Shown here: positions 26,346-34,228 of the stretch, one piece after another
Numbering within the stretch: the first letter of the stretch is position 1
How the letters are laid out: every line of letters begins with the position of its first letter
Assembly (NCBI RefSeq): GCF_050563535.1
Contig: NZ_JBNXUO010000012.1
Location: 1 to 64,000 of the forward strand
Reading direction: 5' to 3'
DNA: 64,000 bases
Origin: Falsiroseomonas sp050563535
Lineage (GTDB): Bacteria; Pseudomonadota; Alphaproteobacteria; Acetobacterales; Acetobacteraceae
Position numbers and translations under genes: made by a program
Notes under the pieces: generated by a model
Told to the model about the DNA's origin: nothing
Seen by the model: only the letters and a program-made list of their open reading frames with translations
The model's database searches: none

Positions 26346-27752
26346 ATGGCCACCACGCTCTCGACGCTGGCCTACCTCGTCGCGTCGGTCCTGTTCATCC
26401 TGGCGCTGCGCGGCCTGTCGCACCCCGAGACCAGCCGCAAGGGCAACCTGTTCGGCATGGTCGGCATGGGCATCGCGGTGGCGGCGACGCTGCTGAAGCC
26501 GGGGATGGGGGCGGGCGGCATCGTGCTGGTCGTCGCCGGGCTCGCCATCGGCGGCACCATCGGCACCGTGGTCGCGCAGCGCATCCAGATGACGGCGCTG
26601 CCCCAGCTCGTCGCGGCCTTCCACAGCCTGGTCGGCATGGCCGCGGTCTTCGTGGCGGCGGCCGCCTTCTACGCGCCGGAAAGCTTCGGCATCGGCACCC
26701 CCGGCCACATCAAGGCCGCCTCGCTGATCGAGATGTCGCTCGGCCTCGCGATCGGCGCCATCACCTTCTCCGGCTCGGTCATCGCCTTCCTGAAGCTCGA
26801 TGGCCGCATGTCCGGCGCGCCCATCGTCTTCAAGGGCCAGCACATGCTGAACGCGGCGCTCGGCGCGCTGCTGCTGGTGCTGGTGATCGCCTTCGTCGCC
26901 ACCGGCAGCCAGGTGCTGTTCTGGCTGATCGCGCTGCTGTCCTTCGCGCTGGGCTTCCTGCTGATCATCCCGATCGGCGGCGCGGACATGCCGGTCGTCG
27001 TCTCGATGCTGAACAGCTATTCCGGCTGGGCGGCGGCGGGCATCGGCTTCACCATCGGCAACCTGCTGCTGGTGGTCACCGGCGCGCTGGTCGGCGCCTC
27101 GGGCGCGATCCTGTCCTACATCATGTGCAAGGGCATGAACCGCTCCATCGTCAACGTCCTGCTCGGCGGCTTCGGCAGCGAGGGCGGGGCGGCCGCGGCG
27201 GGGGGCGGCAACGCGGACCGCGCGCCGGTCAAGGCCGGCAGTCCCGAGGATGCGGCCTACATGATGAAGAACGCCCAGAAGATCATCATCGTGCCGGGCT
27301 ACGGCATGGCGGTGGCGCAGGCGCAGCAGGTCCTGCGGGAGATGGCGGACCTGCTGAAGAAGGAAGGGGCCGAGATCTCCTACGCGATCCACCCCGTCGC
27401 GGGCCGCATGCCCGGCCACATGAACGTGCTGCTGGCCGAGGCCAACGTCCCCTATGACGAGGTCCACGAGCTCGAGGAGATCAACCCCGAATTCGCCGAG
27501 GCCGACGTGGCCTTCGTGATCGGCGCCAACGACGTGACCAACCCGGCCGCCAAGACCGACAAGTCCAGCGCGATCTACGGGATGCCGATCCTCGACGTGG
27601 AGCGCGCGAAGACGGTGTTCTTCATCAAGCGCGGCATGTCCTCGGGCTATGCCGGCGTCGAGAACGAGCTGTTCTTCCGCCCGAACACCATGATGCTGTT
27701 CGGCGATGCGAAGAAGGTCACGCAGGAGATCGTGCAGGCGCTGCAGAGGTAG
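26346..27752 (+). CDS. pntB: NAD(P) transhydrogenase, beta subunit
   Basis: The 468-residue protein has about nine transmembrane helices in its first 270 residues, then the NADP(H)-binding domain III. That domain shows IIIVPGYGMAVAQAQ, HPVAGRMPGHMNVLLAEANVPYD cut by known loops, and FVIGANDVTNPAA. It completes the transhydrogenase. The transcript appears to run about 250 bases beyond the stop, through two hairpin repeats, to a strong terminator at 27996-28027. Confidence 0.95.
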   Translation: MATTLSTLAYLVASVLFILALRGLSHPETSRKGNLFGMVGMGIAVAATLLKPGMGAGGIVLVVAGLAIGGTIGTVVAQRIQMTALPQLVAAFHSLVGMAAVFVAAAAFYAPESFGIGTPGHIKAASLIEMSLGLAIGAITFSGSVIAFLKLDGRMSGAPIVFKGQHMLNAALGALLLVLVIAFVATGSQVLFWLIALLSFALGFLLIIPIGGADMPVVVSMLNSYSGWAAAGIGFTIGNLLLVVTGALVGASGAILSYIMCKGMNRSIVNVLLGGFGSEGGAAAAGGGNADRAPVKAGSPEDAAYMMKNAQKIIIVPGYGMAVAQAQQVLREMADLLKKEGAEISYAIHPVAGRMPGHMNVLLAEANVPYDEVHELEEINPEFAEADVAFVIGANDVTNPAAKTDKSSAIYGMPILDVERAKTVFFIKRGMSSGYAGVENELFFRPNTMMLFGDAKKVTQEIVQALQR

Positions 27753-27775
27753 CAGCGCCGGCCCGCGCAGGGTGT

Positions 27776-27990
27776 GATGCCGGCCGGCGTTGAAGGTGAT
27801 CCGATGGCGGCGGGCGAAGCCCGCCGAGCCGCCGGATGGCGGCCGCCGCATCTGCGGCGAAGCCGGGGGACGCGGATGCGGCCCGCCCGGCGTCTGAGGG
27901 GCGTGAATGTGTCAGCATTCACGCCGGTCAGTATGATGCCGACCGGCGTTTGAAGGGGCGTGAATGCGTCGGCATTCACGCCGGCCAGTA
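27776..27990. repeat. Palindromic repeat pair in the pntB 3' UTR
   Basis: Two copies of a hairpin unit occur at 27900-27930 and 27957-27989. In each, GCGTGAATG pairs perfectly with CATTCACGC. Copy 1 can extend by a T-G wobble (27910 with 27915), copy 2 by C-G (27967 with 27972), leaving loops GTCA and GTCG. After each comes CCGGYCAGTA. A second motif, TGATGCCGRCCGGCGTTTGAAGG-like, appears at about 27776-27797 and 27934-27956. The arrangement recalls REP/BIME elements. No protein-coding reading is favoured. Confidence 0.65.
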
Positions 27991-27995
27991 CAGGT

Positions 27996-28027
27996 GGGGC
28001 GCCGCGGGCCATGCGGCGCCCCTTTTT
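27996..28027 (+). terminator. Rho-independent terminator of the pnt operon
   Basis: A perfect 10-bp stem (27996-28005 with 28013-28022), loop GGGCCAT, is followed at once by TTTTT. It is the most canonical terminator in the window. It lies just after the repeat pair and 14 bp before the 3' end of the convergent BLUF gene. Confidence 0.85.
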
Positions 28028-28040
28028 CGTGCCGGCCGCG

Positions 28041-28511
28041 TCAGGCGGCGCCGTCGAGCCGGCCGTCCTGCAGCATCGCGCGCAGCCGCATCAGCAGCAT
28101 CATGCTGGCATTCCGCTCGGCGAGTTCGGGGGGGATGAAGTCGAGGTCCTGGAGATAGGCCATGCTCCAGTTCGCGAAGACGCGCTCCGACGCATCGGCG
28201 GATTCGATGATGCGCATGCCGCTGTGCCGCGGGTCCCGGCCGATGACGTCGAGCCGTTCGGCGACGTTGTCGGGCGGGCCTTCGAGCACCTGCACGAAGC
28301 CGCCCGCGCCGTGCAGCAGCGCCCCGGTGAGGCCACGCGGCGGGTTGTTGCGCCGGGAGGTGGCGAGGATGGCGGCCACGATCTCCTCGTCCGCCTGGCC
28401 GGGTGCGGCGCGCTCCAGGCGGCTGACATAGACGACGCGGCGAAGGTTCGGCGGCAGGCTCGGCAAGGGGCGGGCTCCTCGGGCGGTGGACGGGGCAGTC
28501 GCGCCCGTCAT
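28041..28511 (-). CDS. BLUF-domain blue-light photoreceptor
   Basis: The 156-residue protein is essentially one BLUF domain, which binds FAD and senses blue light. The flavin-contact residues are present: Tyr28 (VVYVSRLE), Asn55/56 (SRRNNPPRGLTG), Gln74 (GFVQVLEGP) and the WSM segment at 115-117. Compared with short BLUF proteins it has a Pro-rich N-terminus of about 20 residues and a four-residue insertion after the first strand. No output domain is fused, so it must act through a partner protein. The stop is near the pnt terminator. Confidence 0.9.
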   Translation of the reverse strand: MTGATAPSTARGARPLPSLPPNLRRVVYVSRLERAAPGQADEEIVAAILATSRRNNPPRGLTGALLHGAGGFVQVLEGPPDNVAERLDVIGRDPRHSGMRIIESADASERVFANWSMAYLQDLDFIPPELAERNASMMLLMRLRAMLQDGRLDGAA

Positions 28512-28743
28512 CCTTCACGCCAAAGGTGAACCCTGTCTTGTGATGCTGGCCCCGGGCAGCAATCCTGCCATGCGTTGAGGCGGCGGCACGGCCCGTGGCG
28601 GGGTGCCGCAGGGCGCCGTGCGGCCCTGCGGGGAACATGCCATCCCAGGGCCAAGCCGGCGGAGGGATGTGGCCGTACAGCACGAAACCGCGGCCCTGCG
28701 GATCATCCCCGCGCCGCGGTGCCGGCCACCGTCCTGTCCGGGT

Positions 28744-28765
28744 CGGTCCCCGCCTGCGGGAACCG
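28744..28765 (-). terminator. Hairpin after rpsU
   Basis: A 10-bp stem containing one G-U pair (28744-28753 with 28756-28765 on the plus map) lies 6 bp past the rpsU stop on the minus strand. No T-run follows. The remaining stretch to the BLUF start (28512-28743) holds no gene that I can support. Confidence 0.4.
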
Positions 28766-28771
28766 GCGGTG

Positions 28772-28975
28772 TCAGAAGCCTTCGCGCTCCAGGCGCTTGC
28801 GCTCCACCTTGCGGGCGCGCCGCACGGCTTCCGCAGCCTCGCGCGCGCGGCGCTCGGACGGCTTCTCGTAATGACGGCGGAGCTTCATCTCACGGAACAC
28901 GCCCTCGCGCTGCAGCTTCTTCTTCAGCGCCTTGAGAGCCTGGTCGATGTTGTTGTCGCGGACGACGACCTGCAC
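28772..28975 (-). CDS. rpsU: 30S ribosomal protein S21
   Basis: A 67-residue, highly basic protein with the S21 pattern VQVVVRDNNIDQALKALKKK and REMKLRRHYEKPSERR. It sits by the 16S 3' end in the small subunit. The start is GTG 28975, with GAGAGG about 9 bases upstream; a longer in-frame ATG at 29131 would add 52 residues that are foreign to S21. It is divergent from the def gene, with about 190 bp between starts. Confidence 0.95.
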   Translation of the reverse strand: MQVVVRDNNIDQALKALKKKLQREGVFREMKLRRHYEKPSERRAREAAEAVRRARKVERKRLEREGF

Positions 28976-29165
28976 GCGGTTCAACCTCTCGGGATGATGG
29001 TGGACGGGATGCGAAGCGGACGCGCCGAAGGGGGTTCCGGGCCGGACCCGGGACCCCCCCGATGCACGAGGCGGTGCCTTAGCACGGCCTCGCCACGGAA
29101 AGAAAGGCCTCCCGTAGGCCCTGCGGCGCATTACCTACGCAACGCGACAGTTGGACCCCCTCCGC

Positions 29166-29699
29166 ATGGCCATCCTGAAGATCGCCCGCATGGGCCACCC
29201 CGTCCTGATCCGCCCGGCCGAGCCGGTGCCCGACCCGGCCGCGCCGGAGATCCGCCGCCTGGTCGCCGACATGGCCGAGACGATGGAGGATGCCCAGGGC
29301 CTCGGCCTCGCCGCGCCGCAGGTGCATGTCGGGCTGCGCCTGTTCGTCTGGCGCGGCGGGGCGGGCAACGTGCTCGCCCTCGTCAACCCCGAGATCGAGG
29401 CGGTGGGCGAGGAGACGGAGGATGGATGGGAAGGGTGCCTGTCCATTCCCGGCCTGCGCGGCTGCGTGCCCCGCGCCACCCGCATCCGCTTCCGCGGCTT
29501 CGATATCGAGGGCCGGCCCGTGAATGGGGAGGCGGCCGGCCTGGCCGCCCGCGTGATGCAGCATGAGATGGACCACCTCGACGGCGTGCTCTACCCGATG
29601 CGCATGCCCGACCTGACGCTGCTCGGCTTCACCGAGGAATTGTCGCGCGCCGCCGCCCAGGCCCGTGCCGCGGCCGAGGCCGGGGAGGCGAAGCCGTGA
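29166..29699 (+). CDS. def: Peptide deformylase
   Basis: The 177-residue metalloenzyme removes the formyl group from nascent proteins. All three family motifs are intact: GLGLAAPQ (residues 45-52), EGCLS with metal ligand Cys91, and HEMDH with His133, Glu134 and His137. ATG 29166 gives the canonical MAILKI start; an in-frame TTG at 29151 is less likely. The stop overlaps the GTG of the coq9 gene by four bases. It is not next to fmt here, and many alphaproteobacteria carry more than one copy. Confidence 0.94.
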   Translation: MAILKIARMGHPVLIRPAEPVPDPAAPEIRRLVADMAETMEDAQGLGLAAPQVHVGLRLFVWRGGAGNVLALVNPEIEAVGEETEDGWEGCLSIPGLRGCVPRATRIRFRGFDIEGRPVNGEAAGLAARVMQHEMDHLDGVLYPMRMPDLTLLGFTEELSRAAAQARAAAEAGEAKP

Positions 29700-30292
29700 T
29701 CGAGCGCAGCGAGGAGCGCGACGCGGCGCTGCGCGCGGCGCTGCCGCATGTGCCCGCGCTGGGCTGGACGCGCGCGGCGCTGTCGGCCGGGCTGCGCGAC
29801 ATCGGGCAGGACCCGGCCGCGCAGGACTGGCTGTTCCCCGACGGCCCGGTCGAGGCGATCGAGGCCTGGTGCGACCTGGCCGACCGCGAGATGGAGGCCG
29901 CCGCCGCGGCCGAGGACGTGACCGCGCTGCGCATCCCCGACCGCATCCGCCGCGTCGTGACGCTGCGGCTGGAAGGGCAGGAACCGCACCGGGAGGCGAT
30001 CCGCCTCGCGCTCGGCCGGCAGGCGCTGCCCTGGAACGTGCCTTCGGCGTTGCGGACGGTGGCGCGGACGGCGGATGCGATCTGGGCGGCGGCGGGCGAC
30101 ACCTCGGCCGATTTCTCCTGGTACACGCGGCGGGCGACGCTGGCGGGCATCTATGGCGCGACGCTCGCCTTCTGGCTGGCGGATGACGAGCCAGGCTTCC
30201 CGCGCACGCGCGCCTTCCTGGACCGGCGGCTGGCCGACCTCGCCAGGATGCAGCGGCGACGCCCGCGGCCTGCGGCGGACCGGGTGGCCTGA
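29696..30292 (+). CDS. COQ9 family protein
   Basis: The 198-residue helical protein has the COQ9 layout: GWTRAALSAGLRDIG near residue 23, RIPDRIRRVVTLRLE, and the C-terminal AIWAAAGDTSADFSWYTRRA and LAGIYGATLAFWL that match the lipid-binding helix region. COQ9 aids ubiquinone synthesis in mitochondria by presenting lipid to COQ7, and the TetR-like fold is conserved. It starts at GTG 29696 within the def stop. It is typical of alphaproteobacteria. Confidence 0.88.
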   Translation: MIERSEERDAALRAALPHVPALGWTRAALSAGLRDIGQDPAAQDWLFPDGPVEAIEAWCDLADREMEAAAAAEDVTALRIPDRIRRVVTLRLEGQEPHREAIRLALGRQALPWNVPSALRTVARTADAIWAAAGDTSADFSWYTRRATLAGIYGATLAFWLADDEPGFPRTRAFLDRRLADLARMQRRRPRPAADRVA

Positions 30293-30532
30293 CCCGTCCG
30301 CCTCGTCGGCGCCGGCCGGCTCGGCGGCTTGTGATCGGCGGTGGCCGGCGGGATCGGATCGGGATGCGATCCCATGTCGCGCGGGCGATGGGCATGTTGT
30401 AGACAAGCCGCCATTCACATTCGTCCTGGGGCCGGGGGGCCCCGCCGCGCCCGACCGGACCGCCGCGACGCAGGTTGCGCGGCGGCGGCGGATGCGGCAG
30501 GCAGGGCGAATCCAGGGGAGATCCTCCGCGCC

Positions 30533-31078
30533 ATGACCATGCGCCCGACCACCTTCCGCCTCCTCCTCGCCGGCCTCGCCGCCGGCGTCGCGGGCCCCGC
30601 CATCGCGCAGTCCTGCGTGCAGAGCGCCGAGCGCACGGCGTTCGAGGTTCGCGCGCTGCAGAGCCAGCTGATGGTGGCCGCGCTCGCCTGCCAGCGGGAC
30701 GGCGACTACAACGCCTTCGTCCGCAAGTTCCAGGGCGAGCTGGCGGGGTCGTACCGCACCATCCAGTCGCATTTCCGCCGCACCGCCGGCGGCGGCGCGC
30801 AGCGCGAGCTGGACGGCTTCATCACCACCCTTGCCAACGCGCAGTCGCAGGACGGCATCCGGCAGGGCTCGCAGTTCTGCGGCACGGTCGGCCCGCTGTT
30901 CCAGCTGGCGCTGGCGCAGAGCAACGCCGCGGCGCTCGCCGACCTCACGGCGGACCGCAACGTGCTGAACCCGCTGACGACGCCGGCCTGTCCGGCCAGC
31001 GCCGCCGCGCCCGCCGCGGCGTCCCGCCAGCCGGCCCGGCCCGCCGCTTCCAGCCGCTCGGCCGCCGCGACGCGCTGA
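30533..31078 (+). CDS. Secreted protein, unknown
   Basis: A 181-residue protein with a signal peptide (LLLAGLAAGVAGPAIAQ, cleavage near residue 26). The mature region is helical with three cysteines visible (SCVQSAERTAF, ALACQRDGDYNAF, SQFCGTVGPLF). It ends in a low-complexity Ala/Pro/Ser/Arg tail. ATG 30533 is chosen with GGGGAG about 12 bases upstream; ATG 30539 is possible. I recognise no domain. It lies upstream of the ATP12 gene with 7 bp between them. The 240-bp gap before it has nothing else I can support. Confidence 0.7.
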   Translation: MTMRPTTFRLLLAGLAAGVAGPAIAQSCVQSAERTAFEVRALQSQLMVAALACQRDGDYNAFVRKFQGELAGSYRTIQSHFRRTAGGGAQRELDGFITTLANAQSQDGIRQGSQFCGTVGPLFQLALAQSNAAALADLTADRNVLNPLTTPACPASAAAPAAASRQPARPAASSRSAAATR

Positions 31079-31085
31079 GCGCCGC

Positions 31086-31793
31086 ATGAAGCGTTTCTGG
31101 GACACGGCGGCGACCGCCGAGGCCGAGGGGCGCTTCGCCATCCTGCTCGACGGCCGCCCGGTGCGCCTGCCGGGCGGGGGGGCGTTGCGCGTCGCCTCGC
31201 GCCCGCTCGCCGAGGCGATCGCGGCGGAATGGAACACCGCCGGCGGCGGCAGGGGCGGCGAGATGCGCCCCGAACAGGTGCCGTTGACGCGGCTGGTCGG
31301 CACGGCGGAGGAGCGGATCGCCCCCGACCCGGCGGCGACCGCCGTCGCGATCGCGCGCTACGCCGAAACCGACCTGCTGTGCTACCGCGCCGAGGACCGG
31401 CGGCTTGCCGACCGCCAGGCGGAAGGGTGGGACCCGCTGCTGGCCTGGGCGGCGCGGGCGCTGGATGCGCCGCTGCGCGTCACCCATGGCGTGATGCCGG
31501 TGGCGCAGGACCCGCAGGCGCTGCGTGCGCTGGCGCATGCGGTGGCGGCGCATCCGCCGCTGGAACTCGCCGCGCTCGGCGTCGCGGTGCCGGCGCTCGG
31601 CAGCGTCGTGCTCGGCCTGGCGCTGGCGGCGGGGGAGGTGGATGCGGCACGGGCGCATGCGCTGGCCACCATCGACGAACGCTTCCAGGAGCAGTTCTGG
31701 GGCACCGATCCGGAATCCGAGGCGCGGCGCGCGGCGGCGCTTGCGGATGTGGAGCTGGCGGCGCGCATCATCGCCCTGGCGCGCGTGCCGTGA
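31086..31793 (+). CDS. ATP12-family F1-ATPase assembly chaperone
   Basis: The 235-residue protein opens with KRFWDTAATAEAEGRFAILLDGRPVRLP, split here as KRFW..FAILLDGRPVRLP, the ATP12 signature. It contains VPLTRLVGTAEERI, YAETDLLCYRAE and ERFQEQFWG. ATP12 binds the F1 alpha subunit during ATP synthase assembly in mitochondria, and alphaproteobacteria keep a homologue. The stop overlaps the GTG of the acylphosphatase gene by four bases. Confidence 0.9.
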   Translation: MKRFWDTAATAEAEGRFAILLDGRPVRLPGGGALRVASRPLAEAIAAEWNTAGGGRGGEMRPEQVPLTRLVGTAEERIAPDPAATAVAIARYAETDLLCYRAEDRRLADRQAEGWDPLLAWAARALDAPLRVTHGVMPVAQDPQALRALAHAVAAHPPLELAALGVAVPALGSVVLGLALAAGEVDAARAHALATIDERFQEQFWGTDPESEARRAAALADVELAARIIALARVP

Positions 31794-32065
31794 GGGCGCG
31801 TCTGCTCCGCATCGAGGGGCGGGTGCAGGGCGTCGGCTACCGCGACTGGATGCTGCACGAGGCGGAGCGGCTGGGTCTGCAGGGCTGGGTGCGCAACCGC
31901 GCGGATGGCAGCGTGCAGGCGCTGGTGGCCGGGGAGGAGGGGGCGGTGCAGGCGATGCTGACCGCCTGCCGCCGCGGCCCCCTGATGGCCCGCATCGACC
32001 GCATCGAGGAGGTGCTGGCCGAACCGCCCGACGAGCCCGGATTCCGGAAGCTGCCGAACGGGTAG
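31790..32065 (+). CDS. acyP: Acylphosphatase
   Basis: A 91-residue protein with the acylphosphatase signature GRVQGVGYRDWM (residues 11-22), whose Arg holds the phosphate, and GWVRNRADGSV (residues 32-42), whose Asn is the water-activating residue. It hydrolyses acyl phosphates. It is translated from GTG 31790, overlapping the ATP12 stop. Confidence 0.92.
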   Translation: MRARLLRIEGRVQGVGYRDWMLHEAERLGLQGWVRNRADGSVQALVAGEEGAVQAMLTACRRGPLMARIDRIEEVLAEPPDEPGFRKLPNG

Positions 32066-32096
32066 GGGCGAATCCCGCCGCCGGTGCGGAATCCGC

Positions 32097-32124
32097 TTGT
32101 TTCGTGAGTACTCCTGCCCTATCT
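32097..32124 (+). promoter_or_regulatory. Possible sigma-70 promoter for the RNA helicase
   Basis: TTGTTT (32097-32102) and CTATCT (32119-32124) are separated by 16 bases. They are the only such pair I see in the 261-bp gap before the helicase. If used, the transcript would have a leader of about 190 bases, as is common for cold-regulated DEAD-box helicase genes. Confidence 0.35.
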
Positions 32125-32326
32125 TGCGGGTGTTCAGCGGGCACCGACACGGCCCGCCGCGCCCGGCCGCGTGAGCGGACCCTTCGCCCCACGACACAGG
32201 CGGCTCGGTCCGGACCAGGGCGCCTACAGCGGACAACACAGGCCTCGCCCCGGCACGCGGGCGGGCCACCCGCCACCCTCCGCCCGCATGACCGCGCGGC
32301 GGCTACCCCGGATTCAAACCAACTTC

Positions 32327-33778
32327 ATGCTGTTCAACGACCTCGGCCTCGACGCCCGCATCCTCCAGTCGCTGACGGAGGAGGGCTACGAGGCCCCGAC
32401 GCCGATCCAGGCGCAGGCCATCCCGCATGCGCTGTCGGGGCGCGACCTGCTCGGCATCGCGCAGACCGGCACCGGCAAGACCGCCGCCTTCGGCCTGCCG
32501 CTGCTGCACCGCCTGGCGCAGGCCAAGGGCCGCCCGCCGCGCGGCGGCTGCCGCGCGCTGATCCTGTCACCCACGCGCGAACTGGCCAGCCAGATCGCCG
32601 ACAGCCTCAAGGCCTATGGCCGCCATCTCGGCCTCAGCGTCGCGGTGGTGTTCGGCGGCGTGCCGCACGGCCCGCAGCGCCGCGCGCTGTCCGCCGGCAT
32701 CGACATCCTGGTGGCCACCCCCGGCCGCCTGCAGGACCACCTGGACCAGGGCACCGCGCGGCTCGACCGCGTGGAGACGCTGGTGCTGGATGAGGCCGAC
32801 CAGATGCTCGACAAGGGCTTCTGGCCCGCGATCCGCCGCATCCTGCCGGTGCTGCCGAAGCCGCGCCACACGATGTTCTTCTCCGCCACCATGCCGACCG
32901 AGGTCGCGAAGCTGGCCGGCGAGATCCTGGTGGACCCCGCCCGCGTCGAGGTGACGCCGGTGGCCACCACGGCGGAACGCGTGGAGCAGAAGCTGATCTT
33001 CGTCGAGCAGGGCCGCAAGCGCGGCGTGCTGGCGGGGCTGCTGAAGGACGGCGCGGTGACGCGCGCGCTGGTCTTCGCCCGCACCAAGCACGGCGCCGAC
33101 CGCGTGGTGAAGAACCTGGAAGCCGACGGCATCGCCGCCAACGCGATCCACGGCAACAAGAGCCAGGGCCAGCGCGAACGCGCCCTGGCGGACTTCAAGA
33201 CCGGCCGCGCGCCGGTGCTGGTTGCCACCGACATCGCGGCGCGGGGCATCGACGTGGACGGCGTCTCCCACGTCATCCAGCACGACATGCCGGACACGCC
33301 GGAAGCCTATGTCCACCGCATCGGCCGCACCGCGCGCGCCGGCGCCAGCGGCATCGCCATCGCCCTCTGCGCCCCGGATGAGCGGGAGAAGCTGTGGCAG
33401 GTGGAGAAGCTGATCCGCACCGAGCTGAAGTCGGACGACCAGCGCCAGGATGTCGGCATCGCGATGCGCCGCACCCCGGGCCGCCCGGATGCGGTGAAGC
33501 CCGCCAAGGGCGCGTCCCGCGGCGGCGGCCGCGGCCAGCAGCAGAACCGCGGCCGCCCGCAGCCCGGCCCGGCCCGCGAGGGCCAGCGCCATCCGCAGCA
33601 GGCGCGCGAACGCGGGCCGGCAGGCGCCGCCCCGCGTGGCGCCGCTCCCTCCGCCCCGCGCGGCGGGGACGCCCCGGTGCGCCGCCCCGCCGCGGCCGGT
33701 GGCCAGAAGGACCGTGCCTGGCGCGATGCGGATTTCCGCGATGGCGGCAACGCCCCGGCCTTCCTCCGCCGGAGCTGA
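32327..33778 (+). CDS. DEAD-box RNA helicase, RhlE-like
   Basis: The 483-residue helicase has all core motifs: Q motif (APTPIQAQAIP), AQTGTGKT, PTRELASQ, VATPGRLQD, VLDEADQMLD, SAT and HRIGRTARAG. The last 110 residues are a low-complexity Gly/Arg/Gln/Pro tail, which binds RNA nonspecifically in related proteins. The start MLFNDLGL matches the RhlE N-terminus; an in-frame ATG at 32288 would add 13 residues. Neither has a good ribosome site. Likely roles are RNA unwinding in ribosome assembly or mRNA decay. Confidence 0.92.
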   Translation: MLFNDLGLDARILQSLTEEGYEAPTPIQAQAIPHALSGRDLLGIAQTGTGKTAAFGLPLLHRLAQAKGRPPRGGCRALILSPTRELASQIADSLKAYGRHLGLSVAVVFGGVPHGPQRRALSAGIDILVATPGRLQDHLDQGTARLDRVETLVLDEADQMLDKGFWPAIRRILPVLPKPRHTMFFSATMPTEVAKLAGEILVDPARVEVTPVATTAERVEQKLIFVEQGRKRGVLAGLLKDGAVTRALVFARTKHGADRVVKNLEADGIAANAIHGNKSQGQRERALADFKTGRAPVLVATDIAARGIDVDGVSHVIQHDMPDTPEAYVHRIGRTARAGASGIAIALCAPDEREKLWQVEKLIRTELKSDDQRQDVGIAMRRTPGRPDAVKPAKGASRGGGRGQQQNRGRPQPGPAREGQRHPQQARERGPAGAAPRGAAPSAPRGGDAPVRRPAAAGGQKDRAWRDADFRDGGNAPAFLRRS

Positions 33779-33800
33779 ACCGCCCCCCTCCCCAAGCCGA

Positions 33801-33824
33801 CCCTCCCCCGTGACCGGGGGAGGG
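33801..33824 (+). terminator. Hairpin after the helicase
   Basis: A perfect 10-bp stem (33801-33810 with 33815-33824), loop TGAC. The downstream arm is also the purine-rich stretch GGGGGAGGGGGACAGG that would serve as ribosome site for the small gene at 33838. It may therefore terminate, or hide that site. Confidence 0.4.
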
Positions 33825-33837
33825 GGACAGGACCCGC

Positions 33838-34020
33838 ATGCGCGAGACCGTGCTGATGAAGGGTGAGACCGACACCCTCGTCATCGTCACCACCGCCGCC
33901 GGCACCGAGGTGCTGGACGGCGAGGAGGAGGTCGTGGAGACCCATCCCTCCGACCGGCACGAGGCGGTGCTCGCGCGGTATCTCGCCCAGGGCTGGGAAG
34001 TGGAGGAGGACGGGCCCTGA
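33838..34020 (+). CDS. Small acidic protein, unknown
   Basis: A possible 60-residue acidic protein (MRETVLMKGETDTL at the start, GWEVEEDGP at the end) with a predicted alternation of strands and a helix. ATG 33838 follows a purine-rich run, with ATG 33856 as an alternative. No domain is recognised. The composition is unlike chance translation in this GC-rich DNA, which favours its being real. Confidence 0.5.
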   Translation: MRETVLMKGETDTLVIVTTAAGTEVLDGEEEVVETHPSDRHEAVLARYLAQGWEVEEDGP

Positions 34021-34228
34021 GGCGCGACCCGCGCGACGGAAGCGCGGGTCACGCTCCGGTCCTTTGTTCGGGCGGCCGGATCCACCGCTCCGGCGATTTC
34101 GCCTCCGCGGATGGGGCGCTGCGCCCCAATCCCGCCGGGACGGGACCGCCGGGGCGGTGCACCACGCCCGCCTTGCCGCCGCCCTGCCGCCCCTCCACCA
34201 TGGCCGGAAGCCCGAGGAGGAAGCGGCC

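Noticed and set aside
27900..27989. Possible CRISPR repeat pair
   Set aside because: Only two copies, strongly palindromic, spaced 57 bp, in a 3' UTR, and no cas genes nearby; REP-like elements fit better.
27647..28012. Minus-strand frame reading GVNADAFTPLQ twice
   Set aside because: The repetition comes from the palindromic DNA repeats. It overlaps the pnt terminator and has no credible start.
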